Assembly: GCF_030817535.1 (NCBI RefSeq)
Contig: NZ_JAUSZL010000002.1
Coordinates: 6,324,001-6,388,000, forward strand
Direction: 5' to 3'
DNA from: Streptomyces sp. V3I8
Lineage (GTDB): Bacteria; Actinomycetota; Actinomycetes; Streptomycetales; Streptomycetaceae
DNA length: 64,000 bases
Positions 7,821 through 16,773 of this stretch are shown piece after piece. Within the stretch, counting starts at the first letter, position 1, and every line of letters starts with the position of its first letter. Both the position numbers and the translations under genes were made by a program. The notes under the pieces were generated by a model. The model made no database searches. It saw nothing but the letters and a program-made list of their open reading frames with translations, and was not told the origin of the DNA.

Positions 7821-9683
7821 CTACAGGCCGAGCTCGACCTCGAACTCGCCCGCCTCCAGGATCGCCTTGACCGCCGTCAGGTAACGGGCGGCGTCGGCGC
7901 CGTCCACCAGCCGGTGGTCGTAGGAGAGCGTCAGGTACGTCATGTCGCGGACGCCGATGACCGTGCCCTCCTCCGTCTCGATGACGGCCGGACGCTTGAC
8001 CGTGGCACCGATGCCCAGGATCGCGACCTGGTTCGGCGGCACGATGATCGTGTCGAAGAGCGCGCCGCGCGAGCCGGTGTTGCTGATCGTGAAGGTCGCG
8101 CCGGACAGCTCGTCCGGGGTGATCTTGTTCGCCCGGACCTTGCCCGCCAGCTCGGCGGTGGCCTTGGCGATACCGGCGATGTTCAGGTCGCCCGCGTGCT
8201 TGATGACCGGGGTCATCAGGCCCTTCTCGGAGTCCACCGCGATACCGACGCTCTCGGTGTCGAAGTAGGTGATCGTGCCCTCGTCGACGTTGATCCGGGC
8301 GTTGACGGCCGGGTGGGCCTTCAGCGCCTGGGCCGCCGCCTTCACGAAGAACGGCATCGGGGAGAGCTTGACGCCCTCACGGGCCGCGAAGGAGTCCTTC
8401 GCCTTCCCGCGGAGCCTCATCAGCCGGGTGACGTCGACCTCGACGACCGAGGACAGCTGGGCCTGCTCGTGCAGGGCCTTCACCATGTTGTCGCCGATGA
8501 CCTTGCGGATGCGGGGCATCTTCACGGTCTGGCCACGCAGCGGAGAGGCCTCCAGGGCCGGAGCCTTCTTCGCGGCGGCCGGTGCGGCGGCAGCGGCCGG
8601 GGCCGGCGTCGCGGCGGCGGCCTTCGCGGCCTCGGCGGCGGTGATGACGTCCTGCTTGCGGATACGGCCACCGACGCCGGTGCCCTTGACGGTGGACAGG
8701 TCGACGCTGTTCTCGGCGGCGAGCTTGCGCACCAGCGGGGTCACGTACGCGCCGTCGTCACCGGAGGTCGCGGCGGGCGCCGGGGCCGGGGTGACGGGGG
8801 CGGGCGCCGGTACCGGCGCGGCCGGAACCGGTTCGGGAGCCGGGGTCCGCTGCTGCTGCGGGGCGGGAGCCGTGGGCGCCTGCGGAGCCGGAGCAGCGGG
8901 GGCCGGAGCGGCCGGAGCGGCCGGAGCCGCAGGGGCGGCCGGAGCCGGAGCCGGAGCCGGGGCAGCGGCGGCGGGTGCCGGAGCCGGCTCGGCCGGGGCG
9001 GGAGCCGCAGCCGGGGCGGCGGCCGGAGCCGCGCCGGGAGCGCCGATGACGGCCAGCTTGGCACCGACCTCGGCGGTCTCGTCCTCGCCGACCACGATCT
9101 CGAGCAGCACACCGGAGGTGGGCGACGGGATCTCGGTGTCGACCTTGTCGGTGGAGACCTCGAGCAGCGGCTCGTCCTCCGCGACCTCCTCGCCGACCTC
9201 CTTGAGCCACCGCGTGACGGTGCCCTCGGTGACCGACTCGCCCAGCGCCGGAAGCACCACGTCGGTGCCCTCGGCGCTGCTGCCGCCGGAGGCGGCCTCG
9301 GCGGTCGGGGCCGGCGCCGGAGCGTCGGTCTCGGTGGACGGGGTGGTCTGCGGGGCCGGCTCCGGAGCGGACTCCTCGGCGGCGGGAGCCTGCGCGGGCT
9401 CGGGCTCGGCGGCCGGAGCGGGCTCGGCGGCGGCGGGCGCGCCCGAGCCGTCGTCGATGACGGCCAGTTCGGCGCCGACCTCGACGGTCTCGTCCTCGGC
9501 GACCTTGATGGAGGCGAGCACACCGGCTGCGGGGGAGGGGATCTCGGTGTCGACCTTGTCGGTGGACACCTCGAGCAGCGGCTCGTCGGCCTCGACGCGC
9601 TCGCCCTCGGCCTTCAGCCAGCGGGTGACAGTGCCCTCGGTGACGCTCTCGCCGAGCGCCGGAAGGGTTACGGAAACCGCCAT
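7821..9683 (-). CDS. sucB: 2-oxoglutarate (and probably pyruvate) dehydrogenase E2, dihydrolipoyl acyltransferase
   Basis: 620 residues. Two lipoyl domains carry the modified lysines in TDKVDTE at Lys43 and Lys180, followed by a long Ala/Pro-rich hinge (about 210-300). A peripheral-subunit-binding domain (about 308-345: VTPLVRKLAAENSVDLSTVKG) and the catalytic acyltransferase domain complete it; YDHRLVDG gives catalytic His590 and Asp594. In actinobacteria one E2 of this SucB-like type can serve both PDH and ODH; no second E2 is in this window, so dual use with AceE is inferred. AAGGAG lies upstream of the ATG. lpdA is 67 bp upstream in the same direction, so the two form an E3-E2 unit ending in a strong terminator. 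Confidence 0.95.
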   Translation of the reverse strand: MAVSVTLPALGESVTEGTVTRWLKAEGERVEADEPLLEVSTDKVDTEIPSPAAGVLASIKVAEDETVEVGAELAVIDDGSGAPAAAEPAPAAEPEPAQAPAAEESAPEPAPQTTPSTETDAPAPAPTAEAASGGSSAEGTDVVLPALGESVTEGTVTRWLKEVGEEVAEDEPLLEVSTDKVDTEIPSPTSGVLLEIVVGEDETAEVGAKLAVIGAPGAAPAAAPAAAPAPAEPAPAPAAAAPAPAPAPAAPAAPAAPAAPAPAAPAPQAPTAPAPQQQRTPAPEPVPAAPVPAPAPVTPAPAPAATSGDDGAYVTPLVRKLAAENSVDLSTVKGTGVGGRIRKQDVITAAEAAKAAAATPAPAAAAAPAAAKKAPALEASPLRGQTVKMPRIRKVIGDNMVKALHEQAQLSSVVEVDVTRLMRLRGKAKDSFAAREGVKLSPMPFFVKAAAQALKAHPAVNARINVDEGTITYFDTESVGIAVDSEKGLMTPVIKHAGDLNIAGIAKATAELAGKVRANKITPDELSGATFTISNTGSRGALFDTIIVPPNQVAILGIGATVKRPAVIETEEGTVIGVRDMTYLTLSYDHRLVDGADAARYLTAVKAILEAGEFEVELGL

Positions 9684-9750
9684 GGTTTCGGTTGCTCCTT
9701 AGGAATTGCGGAAGTCTGTGTCGTCGCGTCGTGCGGTGACCGAGGGTCGG

Positions 9751-11139
9751 TCAGTCGTGCGAGTGCAGCGGCTTGCCCGCGAGAGCGAGGTGGGCCTCGC
9801 CCATCGCCTCGTTCTGCGTCGGGTGGGCGTGGATGAGCTGCGCCACCTCGGCGGGCAGCGCCTCCCAGTTGTAGATCAGCTGGGCTTCGCCCACCTGCTC
9901 GCCCATGCGGTCACCGACCATGTGGACGCCGACCACGGCACCGTCCTTGACCTGGACGAGCTTGATCTCGCCCGCGGTCTTGAGGATCTTGCTCTTGCCG
10001 TTGCCCGCGAGGTTGTACTTCAGAGCGACGACCTTGTCCGCACCGTAGATCTCCTTGGCCTTGGCCTCGGTGATGCCCACGGAGGCGACCTCGGGGTGGC
10101 AGTACGTCACCCGGGGCACGCCGTCGTAGTCGATCGGGACGGTCTTGAGACCGGCCAGACGCTCCGCCACCAGGATGCCCTCGGCGAAGCCGACGTGCGC
10201 GAGCTGGAGCGTCGGGACCAGGTCACCCACGGCCGAGACGGTCGGCACGTTGGTGCGCATGTACTCGTCGACCAGGACGTAGCCGCGGTCCATGGCGACG
10301 CCCTGCTCCTCGTAACCGAGACCGGCGGAGACCGGGCCGCGGCCGATGGCGACCAGGAGGATCTCGGCCTCGAAGGTCTTGCCGTCGGCGAGGGTCACGC
10401 GGACGCCGTCCTGCGTGTACTCGGCCTTGTCGAAGAACGTGCCGAGGTTGAACTTGATGCCGCGCTTGCGGAACGCGCGCTCAAGAAGCTTGGAGCTGTT
10501 CTCGTCCTCGACCGGGACGAGGTGCTTGAGACCCTCGACGACCGTGACGTCGGTGCCGAAGGACTTCCACGCGGAGGCGAACTCGACGCCGATGACGCCG
10601 CCGCCCAGCACGATCGCGGACTGCGGGACGCGGTCCAGCGTCAGCGCGTGGTCCGAGGAGATGATGCGGTTGCCGTCGATCTCCAGGCCCGGCAGCGACT
10701 TCGGCACGGAGCCGGTCGCGAGCAGCACGTGGCGGCCCTGGACCCGCTGGCCGTTGACGTCCACGGAGGTCGGGGACGACAGGCGGCCCTCACCCTCGAT
10801 GTACGTCACCTTGCGCGAGCTCACCAGACCCTGCAGGCCCTTGTAGAGGCCGCTGATCACGTCGTCCTTGTACTTGTGGACGGCGGCGATGTCGATGCCC
10901 TCGAAGGTGGCCTTGACACCGAACTGCTCGCTCTCGCGTGCCTGGTCGGCGATCTCGCCGGCGTGCAGCAGGGCCTTGGTGGGGATGCAGCCGTTGTGCA
11001 GGCAGGTGCCGCCGAGCTTGTTCTTCTCGATCAGGGCGACGTCCAGGCCCAGCTGCGCTCCGCGCAGGGCCGCGGCGTAGCCGCCGCTACCACCGCCGAG
11101 GATCACTAGGTCGAAAACGGTGCTGGCGTCGTTCGCCAC
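9751..11139 (-). CDS. lpdA: Dihydrolipoyl dehydrogenase (E3)
   Basis: 462 residues, standard E3 length. It reoxidises dihydrolipoyl groups with FAD and NAD+. Visible are the FAD motif GGGSGG (about 15-20), the redox disulfide Cys46/Cys51 in GGTCLHNGCIPTK, the NAD motif GGGVIG, and the C-terminal active-site His439 in HAHPTQNE. The start is GTG at 11139: GGAGGA lies 7 nt before it, and the upstream ATG (11157) would place this ribosome binding site inside the gene. First gene of an lpdA-sucB unit with a 220-bp upstream region containing the TGATCGATCA palindrome. Confidence 0.97.
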   Translation of the reverse strand: MANDASTVFDLVILGGGSGGYAAALRGAQLGLDVALIEKNKLGGTCLHNGCIPTKALLHAGEIADQARESEQFGVKATFEGIDIAAVHKYKDDVISGLYKGLQGLVSSRKVTYIEGEGRLSSPTSVDVNGQRVQGRHVLLATGSVPKSLPGLEIDGNRIISSDHALTLDRVPQSAIVLGGGVIGVEFASAWKSFGTDVTVVEGLKHLVPVEDENSSKLLERAFRKRGIKFNLGTFFDKAEYTQDGVRVTLADGKTFEAEILLVAIGRGPVSAGLGYEEQGVAMDRGYVLVDEYMRTNVPTVSAVGDLVPTLQLAHVGFAEGILVAERLAGLKTVPIDYDGVPRVTYCHPEVASVGITEAKAKEIYGADKVVALKYNLAGNGKSKILKTAGEIKLVQVKDGAVVGVHMVGDRMGEQVGEAQLIYNWEALPAEVAQLIHAHPTQNEAMGEAHLALAGKPLHSHD

Positions 11140-11302
11140 GTCACGTCCTCCATGCATGTGCGCCGGCGCCGGTCTCCAGTGACCGGGCGGCGGCTGGTGT
11201 CCGGCCGCTCTTTCTTCGGCCCTGGCGGGCCCTGTCCTGCCGAGAACCCATCTTCGCACTTGTCGGGGACAGGCGGGACGCCGGGCCGTGCTGTGGGACG
11301 TC

Positions 11303-11312
11303 TGATCGATCA
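11303..11312. promoter_or_regulatory. TGATCGATCA palindrome upstream of lpdA
   Basis: A 10-bp perfect palindrome about 165 bp before the lpdA start. It matches the outer 8-bp arms of the palindrome in front of aceE (6712-6728). AT-rich for this genome, so a chance match is unlikely but not excluded. Confidence 0.4.
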
Positions 11313-11325
11313 CACGAGCCCCGTG

Positions 11326-11347
11326 AGGGGCGCGGGGAACTGCGCGA
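11326..11347 (+). repeat. Dispersed repeat, single copy
   Basis: One copy of the 22-nt element, between the pepA terminator and lpdA. Confidence 0.75.
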
Positions 11348-11357
11348 TCAGCCGAAT

Positions 11358-11393
11358 CGGACCCGCACCCGCCGTACGGCGGGTGCGGGTCCG
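11358..11393 (-). terminator. Terminator hairpin after pepA
   Basis: A perfect 36-nt palindrome (two 18-nt arms) starting 16 nt past the pepA stop. Confidence 0.88.
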
Positions 11394-11408
11394 AGCGGAG
11401 GGCGGGCG

Positions 11409-12950
11409 TCAGCCCAGATCGCCGACAGCCGTCAGCTCGGCCAGCCGGACGAGAGTCCGCACGGCGGATCCCGTGCCGCCCTTCGGGGTGTAGCCGAACG
11501 GCCCCTGCTCGTTGAAGGCGGGTCCGGCGATGTCCAGGTGGGCCCACGTGATGCCCTCGCCGACGAACTCCTTCAGGAACAGCCCGGCCACCAGGCCGCC
11601 GCCGTAGCGCTCACCCATGTTGGCGATGTCGGCGGTGGGGGAGTCCATCCCCTTCTTGAGGTGGTCCGGCAGCGGCATCGGCCAGGCCGGCTCGCCGACC
11701 TCCTCGGCCGCCTCGTGCACGGCGGTGCGGAAGGCGTCGTCGTTCGCCATGATCCCGAACGTGCGGTTGCCGAGCGCCAGCATCATCGCGCCGGTCAGCG
11801 TCGCCACGTCGACGATCGCGTCCGGCCTGTCCTCGGACGCCTTGGCGATCGCGTCGGCGAGCACGAGCCGGCCCTCGGCGTCGGTGTTGAGTACCTCGAC
11901 GGTCTTGCCGCTGTACATGCGCAGCACGTCACCCGGACGGGTGGCGGAGCCGGACGGCATGTTCTCGGCGAGCGCGAGCCAGCCGGTGACGTTCACCTCG
12001 AGGCCCAGCCGGGCCGCGGCGACGACCGCGGCGAACACGGCGGCGGCGCCGCTCATGTCGCACTTCATCGTCTCGTTGTGCCCGGCGGGCTTGAGCGAGA
12101 TGCCGCCCGAGTCGTAGGTGATGCCCTTGCCGACGAAGGCGAGGTGCTTCTTCGCCTTGGAGGAGGTGTACGAGAGCTTCACCAGGCGGGGCGTGGACGC
12201 GGAACCGGCGCCGACGCCGAGGATGCCGCCGTACCCGCCCTTGGCGAGGGCCTTCTCGTCGAGCACCTGCACCTTGATGCCGTGCTCCTTGGCCGCGGCC
12301 TGGGCGACGGCCGCGAAGGCCTCGGGGTTCAGGTCGTTCGGCGGCGTGTTGACGAGGTCGCGGGCGCGGTTGAGCTCCTCGGACACGGCCGTGGCACGCT
12401 CCAGGGCGGCCTTGAAGGCCTTGTCGCGGGGCTTGCCGCCGAGCAGCGTGGCCTCGACGAGCGGCGCCTTGCCGTTCTTGGCGCCCTTCCCGTCCTTCGC
12501 GGTCTCCTTGTACGCGTCGAAGGTGTACGCGCCCAGCAGCACGCCCTCACCGACGGCGCCGGCGTCGGCGGCGTCCGCGACGGGCAGGGCGAACCCGGCC
12601 TTCCTGGTGCCCGCCAGGGCGCGGGCGGCGGCGCCGCCCGCGCGGCGCAGCGTCTCCGCGGAGAACACGCCGTCCTTCTCCGGGAGGGTGCCGAGGCCGA
12701 CGGCCAGGACGAGGGGTGCCTTGAAGCCGGACGGTGCCGGCAGCTTCGTCACCTCGCCCTCGCCGCCCGAGGCGCCGAGGGTCTCCAGAACGTCGGCGAG
12801 CCTGCCGTCGTACGCCTTGTCCACGGCCTCGGCGCCCGGGGCCACCACGAGGTCGCCGGACTGTGAACCGGTGACCTTGGCGACACCGACGACGATCGCG
12901 TCGACCCGGAGGCCGGGCGCCGCGGCGGTGCTGAGAGTGAGAGCAGTCAC
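11409..12950 (-). CDS. pepA: Leucyl aminopeptidase (M17)
   Basis: 513 residues, typical of M17 hexameric zinc aminopeptidases that remove N-terminal residues from peptides in the cytosol. The signature NTDAEGRLVLADAI is present (about residue 350), as are FVGKGITYDSGGISLKPA and the Lys/Asp metal ligands in MKCDMSGAAAV. The start is GTG at 12950 (VTALTLSTAA), with a GGAAGCGAG-like ribosome binding site; reading back to 13028 adds no conserved sequence. It stands alone, with its own terminator, between cobS and lpdA. Confidence 0.95.
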   Translation of the reverse strand: MTALTLSTAAAPGLRVDAIVVGVAKVTGSQSGDLVVAPGAEAVDKAYDGRLADVLETLGASGGEGEVTKLPAPSGFKAPLVLAVGLGTLPEKDGVFSAETLRRAGGAAARALAGTRKAGFALPVADAADAGAVGEGVLLGAYTFDAYKETAKDGKGAKNGKAPLVEATLLGGKPRDKAFKAALERATAVSEELNRARDLVNTPPNDLNPEAFAAVAQAAAKEHGIKVQVLDEKALAKGGYGGILGVGAGSASTPRLVKLSYTSSKAKKHLAFVGKGITYDSGGISLKPAGHNETMKCDMSGAAAVFAAVVAAARLGLEVNVTGWLALAENMPSGSATRPGDVLRMYSGKTVEVLNTDAEGRLVLADAIAKASEDRPDAIVDVATLTGAMMLALGNRTFGIMANDDAFRTAVHEAAEEVGEPAWPMPLPDHLKKGMDSPTADIANMGERYGGGLVAGLFLKEFVGEGITWAHLDIAGPAFNEQGPFGYTPKGGTGSAVRTLVRLAELTAVGDLG

Positions 12951-13112
12951 GGTGGTGAAATCTCGCTTCCGTTGAGTTGCTGTGGTCGCCAGGGGTGAGG
13001 GCGGCCGGACGTTCGGAGTCCCGGGCACGAGCCTACGCGCGGTGGCGTGTTCCGTTCGTCCCGGTGTGCGGTCGTCCCCGCGTGGTGGTCCTGCCGTCGG
13101 TGCCTGCCCCGG

Positions 13113-13971
13113 TCAGCCGAAGAGGCAGAACACGACCGACGCCGTTGTCGCGGCGGTCTCCTCGAGAGCGCCGAAGACGTCGCCGGTCACCCCGCCGAAG
13201 CGGCGCGTGCAGTGCCGCAGCAGGGATTCGGAGGCGGCGCAGGCGAGCAGCACGGCCAGGGCCGCGCCCACGGCGCCGTACGGTCCGAGGAGCGTGCCCG
13301 CGCCGGCCGCCAGGGCCGTGACGGCCGCCGCCGTGAGAAGGGCGGCCCGGACGGGGACCGTGCCCGCGACCGCGGCGCCCAGTCCCTCGGGGCGGGCGGC
13401 CGGCACACCCGCGCGGGCGGCCAGGGTGAGCGCGAGCCGGGCGGCGGCCGCCGAGACCACGGCCGCGAGGGGCACCCCGGGTCCACGAGGCCCCGTACGC
13501 CTGGGAGAGTGCCGCGACCTGGGCGAGCAGGACGAAGAGCAGGGTGACGACCCCGAACGGGCCGATGTCCGACCGCTTCATGATGCGCAGCGCGTCCTCG
13601 GCGGGCTTCGCGCTGCCGAGTCCGTCGGCGGTGTCCGCGAGGCCGTCGAGGTGCAGGCCGCGGGTCAGGACGGCCGGTACGGCGGCGCTCGCCACCGCCG
13701 CGAGGAGCGGACCCGCGCCGAGCGCCAGCAGGAGCAGACCCGCCGCGGCGGCGAGGACCCCCACGGCCAGCCCGGCGACGGGCGCGCTCAGCATGCCGGC
13801 CCGTGCGGCCCCGCGGTCCCAGCGCCGCACGCTCACGGGGAACACGGTCAGCGTGCCGAAGGCGAAGCGGAGTCCGTCGCTCCGCAGTTCCGCGGGTGTC
13901 CCCGGCGTTCCGGGTGTCCCGGGCGTTCCGGGAGGGGGCGCGGGCGGAGGTGGGGGCGGGGGCGTGGACAC
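13113..13971 (-). pseudogene. cobS: Adenosylcobinamide-GDP ribazoletransferase with a +1 frameshift
   Basis: CobS joins adenosylcobinamide-GDP and alpha-ribazole, the last step of B12 assembly, in the membrane. The N-terminal part, in one frame from GTG 13971, has the family hallmarks FAFGTLTVFPV, TRGLHLDGLADTADGLG and MKRSDIGPFGVV. After YGASWTRG (about 13475) the frame turns Arg-rich, while the next frame continues as membrane-protein sequence AAVVSAAAARLALTLAARAG and ends at 13113. The join needs removal of one base in a C or G run at 13469-13478. Total length 859 nt = 286 codons + 1. The N terminus has an unusual Pro run and GTP repeats, so the true start may be internal (about LRSDGLRF). 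Either a real mutation or a sequencing error. Confidence 0.85.
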
Positions 13972-14033
13972 CGGCGCAGATTACCGGGCGACGGCCGGGG
14001 GACGTCCACGGCGGCCGTGGATAAAGTGCGCAC

Positions 14034-14801
14034 ATGGGGCATTGGTGGACACGGAACATCATCGAGCCGGGAAAGCTGCCGCTGCTGCTGGCGCTGGCCT
14101 CCTTCGTCCTGACCTTCGTGATCACCCGGATGGTGGTCCGGCTCATCCGGGCGGGCAAGGGCCCGTTCGGCAACGTCAAGGCGGGCGGTCTGCACATCCA
14201 CCACGTCGTCCCCGGGGTCGTCCTGACCGTGATCGGCGGGTTCGGCGCGGTGGGCAGCGACCGGCACGGCTTCGGCTCGGCCGTGTTCGCCGTGGTGTTC
14301 GGGGCCGGCGCGGGCCTGGTCCTCGACGAGTTCGCCCTGATCCTGCACCTCGACGACGTCTACTGGAGCGAGGAGGGCCGCAAGAGCGTCGAGGTCGTGG
14401 TGGTCACGGCGGCGCTGGTCGGCCTGATGCTCGGCGGTTTCCTGCCGTTCGGTGTCAACGGCCTCACCCAGGACGAGCTGCACGGCAGGGTGGGCGTCGT
14501 CCTGAGCGTCGGGCTGAACTTCCTCCTCGCCCTGCTGACCCTGAGCAAGGGCAAGGCCCGGATGGCGGTCTTCGGGGTGATCGTCCCGCTGGTCGCCCTC
14601 GTCGGCGCGGTCCGCCTCGCCCGCCCCGTGTCGCCCTGGGCCAGGCGTTTCTACCGCCGGCGGCCACGTGCCCGGGCCAGGGCGCGGCTGCGGGCCTACC
14701 ACCACGACCGGCGCTGGGCGGGGCCCCGGCGCCGCCTCCAGGACCTGATCGGCGGCAAGCCCGACCCGGAACCCGCCCGCGTCCTTCCCGGCCGCCCCTG
14801 A
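14034..14801 (+). CDS. Conserved actinobacterial integral membrane protein
   Basis: 255 residues with about six hydrophobic helices (residues 16-36, 60-75, 83-100, 122-142, 155-170, 180-197) and a basic cytoplasmic tail rich in Arg. Between helices are the strongly patterned GGLHIHHVVPG (about 50-60) and DEFALILHLDDVYW (about 99-112); the His and Asp residues suggest metal or catalytic sites facing the membrane. The function of the family is unknown to me. A TAAAGT box lies 6 nt before the ATG, so the gene may be leaderless. It diverges from cobS. Confidence 0.85.
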   Translation: MGHWWTRNIIEPGKLPLLLALASFVLTFVITRMVVRLIRAGKGPFGNVKAGGLHIHHVVPGVVLTVIGGFGAVGSDRHGFGSAVFAVVFGAGAGLVLDEFALILHLDDVYWSEEGRKSVEVVVVTAALVGLMLGGFLPFGVNGLTQDELHGRVGVVLSVGLNFLLALLTLSKGKARMAVFGVIVPLVALVGAVRLARPVSPWARRFYRRRPRARARARLRAYHHDRRWAGPRRRLQDLIGGKPDPEPARVLPGRP

Positions 14802-14832
14802 CCGGTGCCGCCGGCCGGCGCTCCCGTCCGGC

Positions 14833-16614
14833 TCACCCGTGCGGGCCCAGGCGCCTGCGGTGCAGCCACTTCGGCAGGCCCGGCGCCTCCAGGAAGCCCT
14901 CCGCGCGGGCGGCGGCGAGGCCGATGCGCGGCAGGTCGGCGCTCTTCTCGAAGAGCAGGAACCGCGGCTCCCAGATGGGCCGGTACTTGGCGTTGGCGCG
15001 GTACAGCGACTCGATCTGCCACCAGCGCGAGAAGAAGCTCAGCAGGGAGCGCCACAGTCGCAGCACCGGTCCGGCGCCGAGGCGCGCGCCGCGTTCGAAG
15101 ACGGAACGGAACATGGCGAAGTTCAGCGAGACCTGCGTGACGCCGAGCCCGGGGGCGCGTCGCAGCAGCTCGATCACCATGAACTCCATGAGCCCGTTCT
15201 CCGCGTCCCGGTCCCGGCGCATCAGGTCGAGGGAGAGCCCGTGCGGCCCCCAGGGCACGAAGGACAGCACCGCCCGCAACCGGCCCTGTCCCTCCCCTTC
15301 CCCTTCACCCTCTCCCTCCGCGGCGCCGCCGTCCCGGCACTCGAGCATCACGCACCGGCCGTCGCCCGGGTCCCCGAGCCGCCCCAGTGCCATGCTGAAG
15401 CCGCGCTCGGTCGCCCCGTCCCGCCAGTCGTCGGCGCGTTCGAGCAGGTACGCCATCTCGTCGGCCGGGATGTCCTCGTGCCGGCGCACGCGCACCCGGT
15501 AGCCGGCGCGCCGGACGCGGTTGTGGGCCTGGCGGACGGTTCGCATGGCCCGCCCGTCGAGGGTGAAGTCGGCGGTCTCCACGAGGGCCTCGTCCCCGAG
15601 TTCCAGCGCGTCCAGACCGTGCCGGGCGTAGACGGTCCCGGCCTCCTCGCCCGCGCCCATCACCGCCGGGATCCAGCCGTGCGCGCGGGCCTCGGCGAGC
15701 CAGGGCCCGATGGCGCCCGGCCACGCCTCGGGGTCGCCGATGGGGTCGCCGGAGGCCAGCGAGACACCGCCCACGACACGGTGCACGACGGCGGCCTTGC
15801 CGGTCGGCGACCACACCACGCTCTTCTCGCGGCGCAGCGCGAAGTAGCCGAGGGAGTCGCGGTCGCCGTGCCGGTCGAGCAGCGTCCGCAGCCGTTGCTC
15901 GTCGTCGGCGGAGAGCGGGTCGACGACGCGGCGGGAGCGGAAGGCGGCGTACAGGACGGCCAGGACGAGCAGGGTGCTCAGTACGTTGACGGCGACGTTC
16001 ACCCAGTTGGGAGTGGTGATCCCGGGGAACCGGGAGTCGTCGGCGGCGACCGAGACCAGCCGCAGGGTGCCGTAGCGCCAGCGGTCGGTGAAGGTCGACA
16101 GGTGCGCGTCGCGGGCGCGGTTGGTGGCGGTCACGAGCAGCGCGGCCAGCAGGGAGCAGACCAGGAGCCCGCCGGTGCCCACGAGCGCCGCGAGCCGGGG
16201 GTTCGAGCGGTCGCCCTTCGCGTAGAACTCGCGGCGGCCCACGAGGAGGGACGCCACGAACGCCGCCGTCAGGGCGAGGGAGATCCAGTTCTGCGGGTAG
16301 CGGCGGATCTCCGGGAAGACCATGGCGAAGGCGAACAGCAGCAGGAACGCTCCGCTCAGGGCGAGGTTGAGGATCCAGGCGGCTCGCTTGCGCCGGCGCA
16401 TCGTGATCGCCAGGAACATGGTGAACACCCCCGACGCGAAGCCGGCCGTCAGCAGGTACGGGGTGAAGTAGTCCTGCGTGTTGTGGCGCCGCACGTCCTG
16501 GCCGAGCGAGACCCAGACGGCGCTGAGGAAGTTGAGGAACGCGACGACGCGGAGGTACCACACGGCGACCCCGGCGGCCCGCCGCCGGATACCGATGACT
16601 CGGGCGCTTCCCAT
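14833..16614 (-). CDS. Phosphatidylglycerol lysyltransferase-like membrane protein (DUF2156)
   Basis: 593 residues. The N-terminal half has about six membrane helices (first near residues 14-35, last near 205-225). The C-terminal half is a soluble GNAT-like LPG-synthetase domain (RRFKSVVWSPTGKAAVVHRVVGG-like start near 275, through FMVIELLRRAPGLGVTQVSLNFAMFR and the end). Such proteins transfer lysine or another aminoacyl group to lipids, as in MprF/LysX, altering surface charge; substrate unproven here. A short Gly-Glu repeat (about residues 431-438) comes from a CT-rich simple sequence. Start chosen at MGSARV; MRKAG 10 codons upstream is possible. No strong ribosome binding site. Confidence 0.85.
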   Translation of the reverse strand: MGSARVIGIRRRAAGVAVWYLRVVAFLNFLSAVWVSLGQDVRRHNTQDYFTPYLLTAGFASGVFTMFLAITMRRRKRAAWILNLALSGAFLLLFAFAMVFPEIRRYPQNWISLALTAAFVASLLVGRREFYAKGDRSNPRLAALVGTGGLLVCSLLAALLVTATNRARDAHLSTFTDRWRYGTLRLVSVAADDSRFPGITTPNWVNVAVNVLSTLLVLAVLYAAFRSRRVVDPLSADDEQRLRTLLDRHGDRDSLGYFALRREKSVVWSPTGKAAVVHRVVGGVSLASGDPIGDPEAWPGAIGPWLAEARAHGWIPAVMGAGEEAGTVYARHGLDALELGDEALVETADFTLDGRAMRTVRQAHNRVRRAGYRVRVRRHEDIPADEMAYLLERADDWRDGATERGFSMALGRLGDPGDGRCVMLECRDGGAAEGEGEGEGEGQGRLRAVLSFVPWGPHGLSLDLMRRDRDAENGLMEFMVIELLRRAPGLGVTQVSLNFAMFRSVFERGARLGAGPVLRLWRSLLSFFSRWWQIESLYRANAKYRPIWEPRFLLFEKSADLPRIGLAAARAEGFLEAPGLPKWLHRRRLGPHG

Positions 16615-16704
16615 GAAGCGGGATGATATGCCCGCTTTGCGCATTCCCGTCGAGCGGCACGTCGACCGCGGCCCGACGAAAGGCCGGGGCGCGGCCCGTC
16701 TTTC

Positions 16705-16726
16705 AGGGGCGCGGGGAACTGCGCGA
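16705..16726 (+). repeat. Dispersed repeat, single copy
   Basis: A copy of the 22-nt element followed by the extended arm CCGGCCCCCACCGGGCC, between the cobT stop and the DUF2156 gene. Confidence 0.8.
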
Positions 16727-16773
16727 CCGGCCCCCACCGGGCCGCACCCGAAGAACCGACCCGCAGCCGGCCG

